In this document: piece after piece, positions 1 through 7,943 of the stretch
Layout of the letters: every line of letters starts with the position of its first letter
Position numbering within the stretch: position 1 is the stretch's first letter
Origin: Mycolicibacterium chubuense NBB4
GTDB taxonomy: Bacteria > Actinomycetota > Actinomycetes > Mycobacteriales > Mycobacteriaceae
Reading direction: 5' to 3'
DNA: 64,000 nt
NCBI RefSeq assembly: GCF_000266905.1
Contig: NC_018027.1
Location: forward strand, 4,464,001-4,528,000
Notes under the pieces: generated by a model
What the model was told of the DNA's origin: nothing
Databases searched by the model: none
What the model saw: only the letters and a program-made list of their open reading frames with translations
Made by a program: the position numbers and the translations under genes

Positions 1-333
1 GAGGTCGGCGGGCTTCTTGATCGGATGGGTGTGGATGCACCGACTGATCGGAAGCCCGAGCCGCTGCAGGAGGTCCACCTCGCCCCGTGTCGCCACGTCG
101 AAACCGCCGCCGCAGATCGCGACGGTCGACAGCACGAGCGGATGCGGCAACGCCTTCACCGCATAGTGCAGCTCGAAGCCGCGCAGAGCGTCGTGCAGCC
201 GACGCAACCGTCGGGCCACGAGGTGGGGTTCGAGCACGAGCAGCGGTGTCCCGTGTGTTGCCGCGAGATCGGACAAGCGGCCCGCACGGACCCGCAGTTC
301 GTCACGCAGCTGAGACCGTCGTCGGGTGTCCAC
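1..333 (-). CDS. Fold-type III PLP decarboxylase, N-terminal part (runs off window)
   Basis: The reading frame is open from a GTG at 333 to the window edge (111 codons). The translation has the N-terminal barrel signature of the ornithine/diaminopimelate/arginine decarboxylase family: ELHYAVKALPHP around residues 54-64, where K60 would be the PLP Schiff-base lysine, then GGGFDVATRGEVDLL. An excellent ribosome site (GGAGAAGGGAGAAG) ends a few bases before the GTG and decides the start. The start lies 32 bases inside the 3' end of the upstream membrane protein gene, so the two are probably translationally coupled. The substrate cannot be told from the visible third of the protein. Confidence 0.8.
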   Translation of the reverse strand, partial: MDTRRRSQLRDELRVRAGRLSDLAATHGTPLLVLEPHLVARRLRRLHDALRGFELHYAVKALPHPLVLSTVAICGGGFDVATRGEVDLLQRLGLPISRCIHTHPIKKPADL

Positions 334-826
334 GGTCTTCTCCCTTCTCCAGTGGCCGATGGGCGAGCAACGTCGTGAACCGCTCGTAGCTGACGATCGC
401 GCAGGAATAGAACGCCGCGTCGGAGACGACCTTGCCGACAGCCCAGCCGGCGAGGACGTCGCCGAACAGCGCCGGGCCGAGGTAGAAGCTCACTGGCCGC
501 ACCGCGACGCTGTCGATCAACTCGGCGGGACCGAATTCGACCGCGACACTGCGCAGCGCCAGCAGGTTGGCGACGGCGAGACGGGCCGGTACGGGACGCC
601 ACCGCTGGTCGCGGTAGCTCCATCGCAGCGCGCTGATGTAGGCGGCGGCGTAGTAGCCCACGCTGGCCCCCACGGTGGCGGTGACGGCCGCCACGGCCAG
701 CGACTCGGTCACGACGTAGGCCACCGCCGCCGCCCCGAACTCGCCGGCCGTCCCCGCGATCTCGCACGGCAGGTAGCGGCGCACCCACTCGCGCAGCTTG
801 GCTCGTCTCGAGATCGCTGTGACCAT
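302..826 (-). CDS. Multi-pass membrane protein of unknown function
   Basis: A 174-residue protein read from the ATG at 826, preferred because the upstream extension is Arg/Gly-rich and lacks a family look. It has about four hydrophobic stretches (for example AAAVAYVVTESLAVAAVTATVG and a C-terminal pair around LGPALFGDVLAGWAVGKV) and short charged loops. I recognise no domain. Its 3' end overlaps the start of the PLP decarboxylase by 32 bases, so the pair forms an operon; a membrane partner for an amino-acid decarboxylase would fit transport or anchoring, but that is inference. Confidence 0.6.
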   Translation of the reverse strand: MVTAISRRAKLREWVRRYLPCEIAGTAGEFGAAAVAYVVTESLAVAAVTATVGASVGYYAAAYISALRWSYRDQRWRPVPARLAVANLLALRSVAVEFGPAELIDSVAVRPVSFYLGPALFGDVLAGWAVGKVVSDAAFYSCAIVSYERFTTLLAHRPLEKGEDRGHPTTVSAA

Positions 827-935
827 GTCTCGGACTGTGCCGTCGCCGGCGCCGCGCGTCGTGAGTAGCCCACTACGCGCATTAGTCGGCGAGGACCCGC
901 AGGCGCCTCCCCGCACCCGTCTTGCGCCCACGGAT

Positions 936-949
936 TGGAACACGTTCTA
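936..949. promoter_or_regulatory. KstR-type operator (TGGAACACGTTCTA)
   Basis: Matches TnnAACnnGTTnnA, the palindrome bound by the TetR-family cholesterol-catabolism repressor KstR in mycobacteria. It ends 9 bases before the ATG of the following oxidoreductase, so a bound repressor would cover the transcription start. Confidence 0.7.
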
Positions 950-958
950 ATTCACGGT

Positions 959-1807
959 ATGGACTTTGGGTTGGTGCTGTTCACCTCCGATCGCGGGATC
1001 GCTCCGGCAGCGGCGGCCAAGCTGGCCGACGAGCACGGGTTCACCACGTTCTACGTGCCCGAACACACCCACATCCCGATCAAGCGCCAGGCTGCGCACC
1101 CCACCACCGGTGACGAGACGCTCCCCGACGACCGCTACATGCGCACCCTGGACCCGTGGGTGTCGCTGGGCGGCGCGGCCGCCGTGACCGCCCGGGTGAG
1201 GCTGTCGACCGCGGTCGCGCTGCCCGTCGAACACGACCCCATCACGCTGGCCAAATCCATCGCCACCCTGGACCACCTGTCCGGTGGCCGCGTGTCTCTC
1301 GGCGTCGGATTCGGGTGGAACACCGACGAATTGGCCGACCACAACGTGCCACCCGGCCGGAGGCGCACCATGCTGCGCGAGTACCTGGAGGCCATGCGTG
1401 CTCTCTGGACGCAGGAGGAAGCCGAATACGACGGCGAGTTCGTGAAATTCGGGCCGTCGTGGGCCTGGCCCAAACCGGTGCAGAGCCATATCCCCGTTCT
1501 GGTCGGCGCCGCAGGCACGGAGAAGAACTTCAAGTGGATCGCGAAGTCGGCCGACGGCTGGATCACCACGCCGCGGGACTTCGACATCGACGCACCGGTC
1601 AAGCTGCTCCAGGACACCTGGGCCGCTGCGGGCCGCGACGGCGCACCGCAGATCGTCGCACTGGACTTCAAGCCCGACCCCGACAAACTCGCCCGGTGGC
1701 GCGAACTCGGCGTCACCGAAGTGCTCTTCGGCCTGCCGGACAAGTCCGAGGCTGATGTCGCCGCCTACGTCGAACGCCTCGCAGGCAAACTCAACGCGCT
1801 CGTCTGA
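959..1807 (+). CDS. LLM-class F420-dependent oxidoreductase (Rv0953c-like)
   Basis: A 282-aa luciferase-like monooxygenase fold protein. Family features are LSTAVALPVEHDPITLAKSIATLDHLSGGRVSLGVG-type strands (residues ~80-115; GFGW loop), the WPKPVQ...IPVLVGAAG segment and the C-terminal GVTEVLFGLP. Such enzymes use F420 or FMN for hydride transfer; the substrate is unknown. The ATG at 959 is chosen over an in-frame TTG at 935 because the latter would sit inside the operator, and 282 aa equals the length I recall for Rv0953c. No Shine-Dalgarno is visible, which suggests a leaderless mRNA. The KstR-type box just upstream points to derepression by steroid or lipid catabolites. Confidence 0.88.
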   Translation: MDFGLVLFTSDRGIAPAAAAKLADEHGFTTFYVPEHTHIPIKRQAAHPTTGDETLPDDRYMRTLDPWVSLGGAAAVTARVRLSTAVALPVEHDPITLAKSIATLDHLSGGRVSLGVGFGWNTDELADHNVPPGRRRTMLREYLEAMRALWTQEEAEYDGEFVKFGPSWAWPKPVQSHIPVLVGAAGTEKNFKWIAKSADGWITTPRDFDIDAPVKLLQDTWAAAGRDGAPQIVALDFKPDPDKLARWRELGVTEVLFGLPDKSEADVAAYVERLAGKLNALV

Positions 1808-1897
1808 TTTGGTGCATCGGGGTCCTTGGCGCACACCTTAGGCTGGTGGGGAACACCAGCAAGGGGCTTCCGCGCACGTGAGGAGCAATCAAGCCTC

Positions 1898-3463
1898 ATG
1901 TCGATCTCGATGATCCGCGCGCAGAATCCGCAGGGCGTCGTCGACGCGGGCACTGAGTTGTCCGGCAAGGCCGCCGCGTTGGACGGGCTCATCGGTGAGC
2001 AGGTGCGCGCGGTGAACCGACTGCGGCAGAGCTGGTTCGGGCGGGCGGCCAACGCGGCGGTCGCGAGGGCCTACCGCGACATCCAGCGGCAGCATCTGCA
2101 GCACGAGCTGATCCAGGCGCGCGCCGACGCCCTGTCGGCCGGTGGCGCCGGCATGGTTGCCGGCCGCTCTGTTGTGCTGGCATGGGTGGCAATCGCCCGC
2201 TCGATGTTCGACGTGTCCGACGCCGGTGTGGTCACACCGCGCCCACCGAACGACACGGCTCCGTGGGTCGCGATCGCCGCCTGCTACACCACGATCATCC
2301 AGCAGCTCATTCAGACGTTCCTCCACCTCGACGGCCAGTTGGCGGGCACGCTGGCCGCGATCGCCCGCGGCGACATCCCGGGCAACGACCCGGCTCCGGC
2401 GGGCGGTTTCGGCCCCGGCATCGACCCCGACGGGTTCAACAACGGTCAGTTGACCTTTCACCAGCAGATGGCGGGTTTCGGCGACGCCGAGACGGGCGCC
2501 GGCGGCGTCGGCGTGCCGAACACAGACCTCTCCATCATGGGGATGACGCCGGACGGCCGGATGTTCACCATCCAAGGAGACACAGGGGTCGGCATGAACC
2601 CCGACACCAACGGCGGGCCCGGCGCCCGCCCGCCAGACGGGGGCAACAACAGCATCCTCTACTGGAAGATGGACGAGCACGGCAAATGGGTCGTCGACGA
2701 GGTGGTGAAGAATCCGTTCCCCAGTCAGCTGGGGCCCGGCGGGAAAGCTGACATCTCGACCATCCCGACGTCCACGTTCAACGTCGGGGACACGATGTAC
2801 GCGTCGGTGATGAACGTGGACCATTGGAACGGTCCGCCCGGTCAGCGCCCTCCAGGCGAAAGTGGTTGGGTGAGCCGGAGTTCGGAGTTGTGGAAGTCAA
2901 GCGACAACGGCAGGACCTGGGCGAGGACCAGCGCGGTGTGGCGCAACGACGTCGACGCTCCCAACAATCCCTTCCAGGTTCAGAGCTTCGCTCCCGCTGA
3001 CGACGGATACGTCTACATGTACGGCACGGCCGACGGCCGCACCAATGACGGACTGCACATGGCGCGCGTGCCGGCGCAGTATGTCGGCGACACCTCGCAA
3101 TACGAATACTGGAACGGCACGGCGTTCGACCACAACCAGGCTCAGAACAGCAGCCCCGCCGTCGTCCAGACGCCGTCGGGCGTCTCCGGGATCGGAGAAC
3201 CCAACGTCCACTTCTACGACAACAAGGTGCTGCTGACCTTCAACGACGAGAACGGCGGCGTCTACACGAGTTCGTCCACCGACGGTGGGGTCTCCTGGAC
3301 CGATCCGACGCGCGTCGTGTCTCGAGGCGGTGTCTACGGCGTGTTCCAATCGCCGTTCTCGGGTGGTGACTCGATCGGAGCCACACTGTCGCTGTGGAAC
3401 CCGTACGGCACCGCTCTGTACGAGATCGAGAATCAGGACACGCGCAACCTGGGGGCGTATTGA
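1898..3463 (+). CDS. WXG-containing protein with C-terminal beta-propeller-like (DUF4185-type) domain
   Basis: A 521-aa protein from ATG 1898 (GAGGAG about 11 bases upstream). The N-terminal ~130 residues are helical and carry a WxG turn (RLRQSWFGRAANAAVARAY), typical of ESX/type VII substrates; there is no classical signal peptide. After a Gly/Pro/Asn-rich linker (residues ~150-270) the C-terminal half has sialidase/BNR-like strands such as SSELWKSSDNGRTWAR and YTSSSTDGGVSWTDP with ASP-box-like S-x-D-x-G-x-T-W patterns, which I assign to the DUF4185 group with moderate certainty. The predicted role is a secreted, possibly carbohydrate-binding envelope protein. Its stop codon overlaps the ATG of the following lipoprotein gene (TGATG), so three genes form an operon. 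Confidence 0.75.
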   Translation: MSISMIRAQNPQGVVDAGTELSGKAAALDGLIGEQVRAVNRLRQSWFGRAANAAVARAYRDIQRQHLQHELIQARADALSAGGAGMVAGRSVVLAWVAIARSMFDVSDAGVVTPRPPNDTAPWVAIAACYTTIIQQLIQTFLHLDGQLAGTLAAIARGDIPGNDPAPAGGFGPGIDPDGFNNGQLTFHQQMAGFGDAETGAGGVGVPNTDLSIMGMTPDGRMFTIQGDTGVGMNPDTNGGPGARPPDGGNNSILYWKMDEHGKWVVDEVVKNPFPSQLGPGGKADISTIPTSTFNVGDTMYASVMNVDHWNGPPGQRPPGESGWVSRSSELWKSSDNGRTWARTSAVWRNDVDAPNNPFQVQSFAPADDGYVYMYGTADGRTNDGLHMARVPAQYVGDTSQYEYWNGTAFDHNQAQNSSPAVVQTPSGVSGIGEPNVHFYDNKVLLTFNDENGGVYTSSSTDGGVSWTDPTRVVSRGGVYGVFQSPFSGGDSIGATLSLWNPYGTALYEIENQDTRNLGAY

Positions 3464-4038
3464 TGCAGCCGCGACGGAGTTTCCGCATTCTCGCGGGGGC
3501 GATGCTGACCGCGACGGCGATGACCGCCTGCTCCACCTCGAAAGAGGCGGCGCCACAGGATGCTTCGACCAGTCCGACCACACCGGCCACCGGGGCACCG
3601 CTGTCGGTGGCGCCGGCCGGCGGCGAATTCCCGGACATGAGCGGCTACACCGAAGGAGATCACCGCACCTTCTTCTCCGGTGGGCAGCGCTATTTCGGCA
3701 TCGCGTTTCGTTCTCCCGACGGCCAGAAATGCGTGTCCAACAGCTACCGGTCCGTGGACGACACCAGCCTGCGCTGCTGGGGCCCGCGACCCGACAAGGG
3801 GCCGGGCACCTGGGAAGTGAAGACGGAGGCCGGGACGGCGACGACCATCCGGCAACTCCAGGATCCCACCCCGACCACCCCGCCCGGCGCGGATCCGACG
3901 CCGATTCTGCCGGCCCGCCACGTGCTCACCTACCCGGAGGCACACTTGGTGTGCGGGGTCGACGAGCAGGGCGCCACGGCCTGCCTTCTGGGTGACCACG
4001 GCTTCGTGCTCGCCCCGACGTCGACCGAACTGTTCTGA
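3463..4038 (+). CDS. Lipoprotein, first of two tandem paralogues
   Basis: 191 aa, with a signal sequence ending in a lipobox (LTATAMTAC, lipidated Cys near residue 22), a Pro/Thr/Ser-rich stalk, then a ~120-residue domain. That domain shares FPDxSGYT, SPDGQKC, GPRPDKGPGTWEV and GDHGFVLAPTST with the next gene, and its paired cysteines suggest disulphides. The ATG overlaps the stop of the WXG/propeller gene, implying co-expression and perhaps a physical complex at the cell envelope. Function unknown. Confidence 0.8.
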   Translation: MQPRRSFRILAGAMLTATAMTACSTSKEAAPQDASTSPTTPATGAPLSVAPAGGEFPDMSGYTEGDHRTFFSGGQRYFGIAFRSPDGQKCVSNSYRSVDDTSLRCWGPRPDKGPGTWEVKTEAGTATTIRQLQDPTPTTPPGADPTPILPARHVLTYPEAHLVCGVDEQGATACLLGDHGFVLAPTSTELF

Positions 4039-4054
4039 CGTGAAGGAGGACGTG

Positions 4055-4585
4055 GTGCGCAACGGCCGCATCCGGCGTCGAGCCGGAACGACGATCATGC
4101 TGATCTCGCTGCTGAGCGCGTGTTCTCCCGCGGTCGAGCAGGCGGCGGCGAGTCCTCCGACGCCGGATTTTCCCGACCTGTCCGGGTATACGCCGGTGGA
4201 CACTCAGGAGTACATGCAGAGCTACCCGTACTTCAGAGGTTTCGACTTAGTGACTCCAGACGGGCAGCAATGCAATCACAACGCGATGAACTCCTTGGGC
4301 GATCCCTCACGGATGACGCTGACCTGTGACGGTCCGCGACCCGACCAGGGGCCGGGCACCTGGGAGGTTCGAGTCGCCACCGACCAGGCGGCGACCATCG
4401 AGCAGACGGAGCCACTCGACCCCTCTTATCCGGCCGACCCGTCGATGCGACCGAAACAGCTCCCGGCGATGCACAAGATCACGTACCAGAGCATCGAATG
4501 CGGTGCCGACGCCACGGGCATGACCGCGTGCCGAGTCGGCGACCACGGCTTCGTCCTGACACCGACGTCGACACACCTGTTCTGA
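4055..4585 (+). CDS. Lipoprotein, second tandem paralogue
   Basis: 176 aa from a GTG at 4055 preceded by AAGGAGGA; the adjacent GTG at 4052 is possible but too close to the ribosome site. The lipobox is LISLLSAC. The mature domain aligns end to end with the preceding lipoprotein (FPDLSGYTPVD, TPDGQQC, GPRPDQGPGTWEV, GDHGFVLTPTSTHLF), so the two arose by local duplication. It ends six bases before the converging thiolase-like gene. Confidence 0.8.
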   Translation: MRNGRIRRRAGTTIMLISLLSACSPAVEQAAASPPTPDFPDLSGYTPVDTQEYMQSYPYFRGFDLVTPDGQQCNHNAMNSLGDPSRMTLTCDGPRPDQGPGTWEVRVATDQAATIEQTEPLDPSYPADPSMRPKQLPAMHKITYQSIECGADATGMTACRVGDHGFVLTPTSTHLF

Positions 4586-4591
4586 CGGCGT

Positions 4592-6121
4592 CTAGCGCAG
4601 CACCGCCCGGTTGCCGTTCTCGGTCGGCGTCACCGAGATCTTCGCGCCCAACGGGTCTCCGTCGGACATGAGCCCCACCAGGTCCGCATCGTCGGTCGTC
4701 GCCATGAACCGCGAGCCGTCGGCGTCCAGCCGCCCGACGATGATGCCGGTGCGCACCGGCCAGTCGTACCGCACGGAGTAGGTTTCGACGCTTCCCGCCC
4801 CCTCCGGCGTCTTGGTCACCCGCACCGTCGGCAACTCGGCCACCCGCGCCGTCAACTCCGCGCTCCGCGACGTCCGCCACTGAGCGGGTTCGGTCGAATA
4901 GATGCCCACCGAGTACTTGCTCATGATGCCGCCGTTGGCGCCGACGAATCCGAATCGGCCTGGCCTGTCGCGCATCTGGGCCACGGTTTCGGCGATGCCG
5001 TGCACCGAGTAGCTGTTGCCCGGCCCCCCGAAGTACGGCAGGCCGCCGGTCAGCGTGTGCCCCCGCGGATCGTCGCCGGAGAGCCCGAGCGCCTCGCAGA
5101 TCACGAACACCGGGAACGGGAAGCAGCTGTAGAGGTCGAAGGTGGCGATGTCCGCGACACCGAGACCGGCCACCCGCAGCGCCTCGTGAGCGGCGTGCGC
5201 GGCGGCCGGACTGGCACCGAGGTCGACCCGGTCCAGCAGTGGCTGCTCGACGAGGTCGGAATGCCCGTGCAGGAACACCCACTTCTCCTCCGGCACACCG
5301 AGTTTGCGTGCCGACTCGACCGACGTCAGCACGATCGCCGCGCCCTGGTTGACAGTGTCGCGGGCGACCAGGAGCCGTGGATACGGGTCGCAGATCATCC
5401 GGTTCTCGTCGGTGACAGTCTCGATCTCCTCGACCGATCGCTCCACCGGTGACGACGAGAACGGGTTCTTGGCAGCCACTTTCGACATCGGCGCGAACAA
5501 CTCGGCCATCGCCTGCCGGTACTGCGCGACGCCGAGTCCCAGGCGCGCCCGTCGCGCGTTCTCCAGCAGGCCGTACTGCACCGGCGCGCCCGTCAGACCG
5601 TGCTGGACGGTGTATTCGTCGATGTAGCTGTAGATCTGGTGGCCGCGGTCCTCCAGTTGGCCGTCGACGTGTTCGGTGAAGTCCGGCTTGTCGTCCCGGT
5701 TGGCGAAGTACTTGGCCGTCGATCCCGGTTCGGAGCCCATGATCATCACGACGTCGGCGTTCCCGGCCACGATCGCGTCGCCCGCCTCGGTCACCAGCTT
5801 CTGCGGCCCCTGCCCGCCGACCGGTTCGAGCACGACGCGCCGCGGGTCACCACCCAGCCGACGCATCACCGAGCGCGGGTAGTTGTTCGACTTGCCCAGC
5901 GTCGCGGGCATCGGCCCGGAGATCTCGAACTGCCGGAGGCCGTACACCGTGTCAACGGCGCCGGCCACGGCGGTCGCATCTGCACCCGTGTCGGCCAGTG
6001 CCGCCTGCGCGGCCGCCGTCGCGAGGTCGACGGCGGACATACCGCGATAGTCGGGGTCGTCGATCCGCTCGGTGAACTGGCCGACACCGACGACGACCGG
6101 CGTGCGTGGATCTATCCGCAT
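4592..6121 (-). CDS. Thiolase-superfamily protein (acetyl-CoA acetyltransferase-like, Rv1867-like)
   Basis: 509 aa with the thiolase fold: PVVVGVGQFTERIDDPDYRG N-terminus, DLATAAAQAALADTG, DVVMIMGSEPGST, then the C-terminal half with FDLYSCFPFPVFVICEALGL and GGLPYFGGPGNSYSVHGIAE. The loop that carries the nucleophilic Cys in true thiolases reads VGGQGPQK here (residues ~103-110), so classic thiolysis is unlikely; a lipid-transfer/SCP-x-like or acyl-binding role is possible. The length resembles the Rv1867 group. A perfectly palindromic KstR-type box lies 46 bases upstream of its ATG, linking it to lipid or sterol catabolism. Confidence 0.8.
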   Translation of the reverse strand: MRIDPRTPVVVGVGQFTERIDDPDYRGMSAVDLATAAAQAALADTGADATAVAGAVDTVYGLRQFEISGPMPATLGKSNNYPRSVMRRLGGDPRRVVLEPVGGQGPQKLVTEAGDAIVAGNADVVMIMGSEPGSTAKYFANRDDKPDFTEHVDGQLEDRGHQIYSYIDEYTVQHGLTGAPVQYGLLENARRARLGLGVAQYRQAMAELFAPMSKVAAKNPFSSSPVERSVEEIETVTDENRMICDPYPRLLVARDTVNQGAAIVLTSVESARKLGVPEEKWVFLHGHSDLVEQPLLDRVDLGASPAAAHAAHEALRVAGLGVADIATFDLYSCFPFPVFVICEALGLSGDDPRGHTLTGGLPYFGGPGNSYSVHGIAETVAQMRDRPGRFGFVGANGGIMSKYSVGIYSTEPAQWRTSRSAELTARVAELPTVRVTKTPEGAGSVETYSVRYDWPVRTGIIVGRLDADGSRFMATTDDADLVGLMSDGDPLGAKISVTPTENGNRAVLR

Positions 6122-6166
6122 TACGGACCTCCTGGCAACTGTTAATTCGCCAGGCTAACCGAAAGC

Positions 6167-6180
6167 TGGAACGCGTTCCA
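6167..6180. promoter_or_regulatory. KstR-type operator (TGGAACGCGTTCCA)
   Basis: A perfect 14-bp palindrome matching TnnAACnnGTTnnA. It lies between the divergent thiolase-like gene (start 6121, minus) and the small membrane protein (start 6229, plus), about 46 bases from each, so it could govern either or both. Confidence 0.7.
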
Positions 6181-6228
6181 ATTCACCTCTGCGGGTGAGG
6201 CCGTGCCGCCACCGGGTACCCGCCCCTC

Positions 6229-6411
6229 ATGGCTCGCGGTGCCCACCCTCAGCGCACGGTGTTCTACGGCGCCTGCCTGCTGGCGGCGGCGTTCCTGTCG
6301 TGCTGGGTGGCGGCCCGGGTGCACATCGTGTGGGTGTCGGCCCTGATCTACGTCGCCGCGGCCGTCGCCACCTGCGTCGGCCTGGTCATGACCCTGCGCG
6401 ACTACGGGTGA
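6229..6411 (+). CDS. Small two-helix membrane protein
   Basis: 60 aa: a short basic N-terminus, then two hydrophobic helices (residues ~12-28 and ~33-54) ending in TLRDYG. It is divergent from the thiolase-like gene with the KstR-type box between them, and its stop is eight bases before a conserved inverted repeat that probably ended transcription before an IS30 element split it. Function unknown. Confidence 0.6.
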   Translation: MARGAHPQRTVFYGACLLAAAFLSCWVAARVHIVWVSALIYVAAAVATCVGLVMTLRDYG

Positions 6412-6447
6412 ACCCACGGCGAGCGCGCACGTTTGTACAGCTGCGAC

Positions 6448-7899
6448 GGGGCGGATTCAAGCTGTCGCTGCAACGTACGTGGACGGATCTGAGAGTAGTC
6501 GGTCGAGTTCTTCGGCGGGTGTGCGCCAGTTGTGTCGTTTGCGGGGTCGGGCGTTGAGTTCGGCGGCGACTTGGTCGAGGAATCCCGGTCCCCAGAACGC
6601 AAGGTCAGTGCCTTTGGGGAAGTACTGGCGTAGCAGTCCGTTGGTGTTTTCGTTGGTGCCGCGTTGCCAGGGACTATGGGGGTCGCAGAAGTAGATCGGT
6701 AGCCCGGTGGCTTCGGTGATGTTGGTGTGCATCGCCATCTCGGTGCCCTGGTCCCAGGTCAGTGAACGGCGCAGGATTGCGGGTATCTCGGGGACTTTGG
6801 CGGTCATCGCTGCGGCGACGGTGGTGGCGGTGTGATCACCGGGCAGGTGTAGCAGCATCACGAACCCCGTGGTGCGCTCGACCAGGGTGCCGATCGCGCT
6901 GGTGTTGCCCGCGCCCATGATCAGGTCCCCCTCCCAGTGGCCGGGGATAGCGCGATCGTCGGCTTCGGCGGGCCGCTCGGAGATGCCGACCATGCCCGCC
7001 TTGAACCGGTTACGATCGGCTATTTCATTGCGGCCCTGCGGTTTTCTCTTGATCCGGCCGGTGCGTAGTGCCGACTTCAACTCTTTGGCCAACTCGCCGC
7101 GGGGTTGAACGTAGACGGCTTGGTAGATCGTCTCGTGTGACACCCACATCTCCGGATCGTCAGGGAAGTCTTGACGCAGCCGGCCCGCGATCTGTTCGGG
7201 ACTGTTGCGTGTCTCCAAGCGTTGCAGAACCTCGGCCCGCAGCCCAGGGTTGGCCTCAAGCTTGCGCACTTTGGGGCGCTTACGGGCGGCATCGGCCACG
7301 TCTTGGCCCATGCTGGCTCGATACACCGAGCGGGTCTGTCCCCGGGCGATCTCCCGGTTGATGGTGTCCTTATGACGGCCCATCAAGGCTGCCGCCTGTG
7401 CTGGTGGGTAGCCGTGTTCGAGCAGCTGCTCAAGCCGACACCGCTCCACGAAGCGCAACGGTGCACGAACCCGAGAGGTCAGCTCACTTTCTGCAACGAG
7501 ATCAGCCTCAGCGGGAAACGGGGTTCTGGGCACGTGGTCAGCCTGTTGCAGCCAGCGTCGGGCCGCGGCCTCCGACACGCCAGCGACCACCGCGGCCTGT
7601 GCCGGCGGCACCGCCGATCTCACCGCGGTCCAGAACACCGCCCGCTGCTGTGCTGTGTACCGGATTCCGAAATGCTTCGACTCACCTCGATAACCAGCCT
7701 GTTGGGCCCAATGACGCCCTGTCGCGCCGTGCACGCCGGCCACCGTGGCCGCCGCCGTCGGCGACAGACCTGCTGCCACCGCCGCCCAGAACCGCTCGCG
7801 CACTGACTCCGGCAACCGCGCCCGACCAGGACCCCGACAACCCATCGCTCAACACCCCTCAACCAATCAGGTGTCGCAGCGACCGATTGAGCCTGCCCG
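6448..7899 (-). mobile_element. IS30-family insertion sequence
   Basis: One transposase gene fills the element. Imperfect terminal inverted repeats are visible: 6457-6474 (TCAAGCTGTCGCTGCAAC) pairs with 7873-7890 with four mismatches, and weaker similarity extends about 9 bases outward on each side, which sets the approximate ends. The transposase stop lies inside the left repeat. I could not identify a target duplication. The element occupies the loop of a terminator-like palindrome. Confidence 0.8.
6457..7845 (-). CDS. IS30-family transposase
   Basis: 462 aa, intact. N-terminal helix-turn-helix repeats (for example AAATVAGVHGATGRHWAQQ and a second copy) are followed by the IS30 homeodomain-like segment with HKDTINREIARG, then the DDE catalytic region: GHWEGDLIMGAGNTSAIGTL (first D), LTWDQGTEMAMH (second D) and SPWQRGTNENTNGLLRQYFP (E), ending with the typical LNARPRKRHNWRTPAEEL. 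All catalytic positions are present, so it is probably active. Confidence 0.95.
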   Translation of the reverse strand: MGCRGPGRARLPESVRERFWAAVAAGLSPTAAATVAGVHGATGRHWAQQAGYRGESKHFGIRYTAQQRAVFWTAVRSAVPPAQAAVVAGVSEAAARRWLQQADHVPRTPFPAEADLVAESELTSRVRAPLRFVERCRLEQLLEHGYPPAQAAALMGRHKDTINREIARGQTRSVYRASMGQDVADAARKRPKVRKLEANPGLRAEVLQRLETRNSPEQIAGRLRQDFPDDPEMWVSHETIYQAVYVQPRGELAKELKSALRTGRIKRKPQGRNEIADRNRFKAGMVGISERPAEADDRAIPGHWEGDLIMGAGNTSAIGTLVERTTGFVMLLHLPGDHTATTVAAAMTAKVPEIPAILRRSLTWDQGTEMAMHTNITEATGLPIYFCDPHSPWQRGTNENTNGLLRQYFPKGTDLAFWGPGFLDQVAAELNARPRKRHNWRTPAEELDRLLSDPSTYVAATA

Positions 7900-7943
7900 G
7901 AGTGTCGCCGCACAAACGCGCGCGCTCGCGGTGAGAAGAAGAA

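Larger units (their letters stand above)
6419..7929. terminator. Convergent terminator hairpin split by the IS30 element
   Basis: The arm at 6419-6436 (GCGAGCGCGCACGTTTGT) and the arm at 7912-7929 are inverted repeats of each other at 17 of 18 positions, with further inner complementarity (GCGAC 6443-6447 against GTCGC 7904-7908). Without the insertion they would form one long hairpin between the converging small membrane gene and sucD, i.e. a bidirectional terminator. Only the arms, not the interval, belong to this feature. Confidence 0.55.

Noticed and set aside
935..958. An upstream TTG start for the first LLM oxidoreductase
   Set aside because: The added residues lie inside the operator, lack a ribosome site, and would exceed the usual family length.
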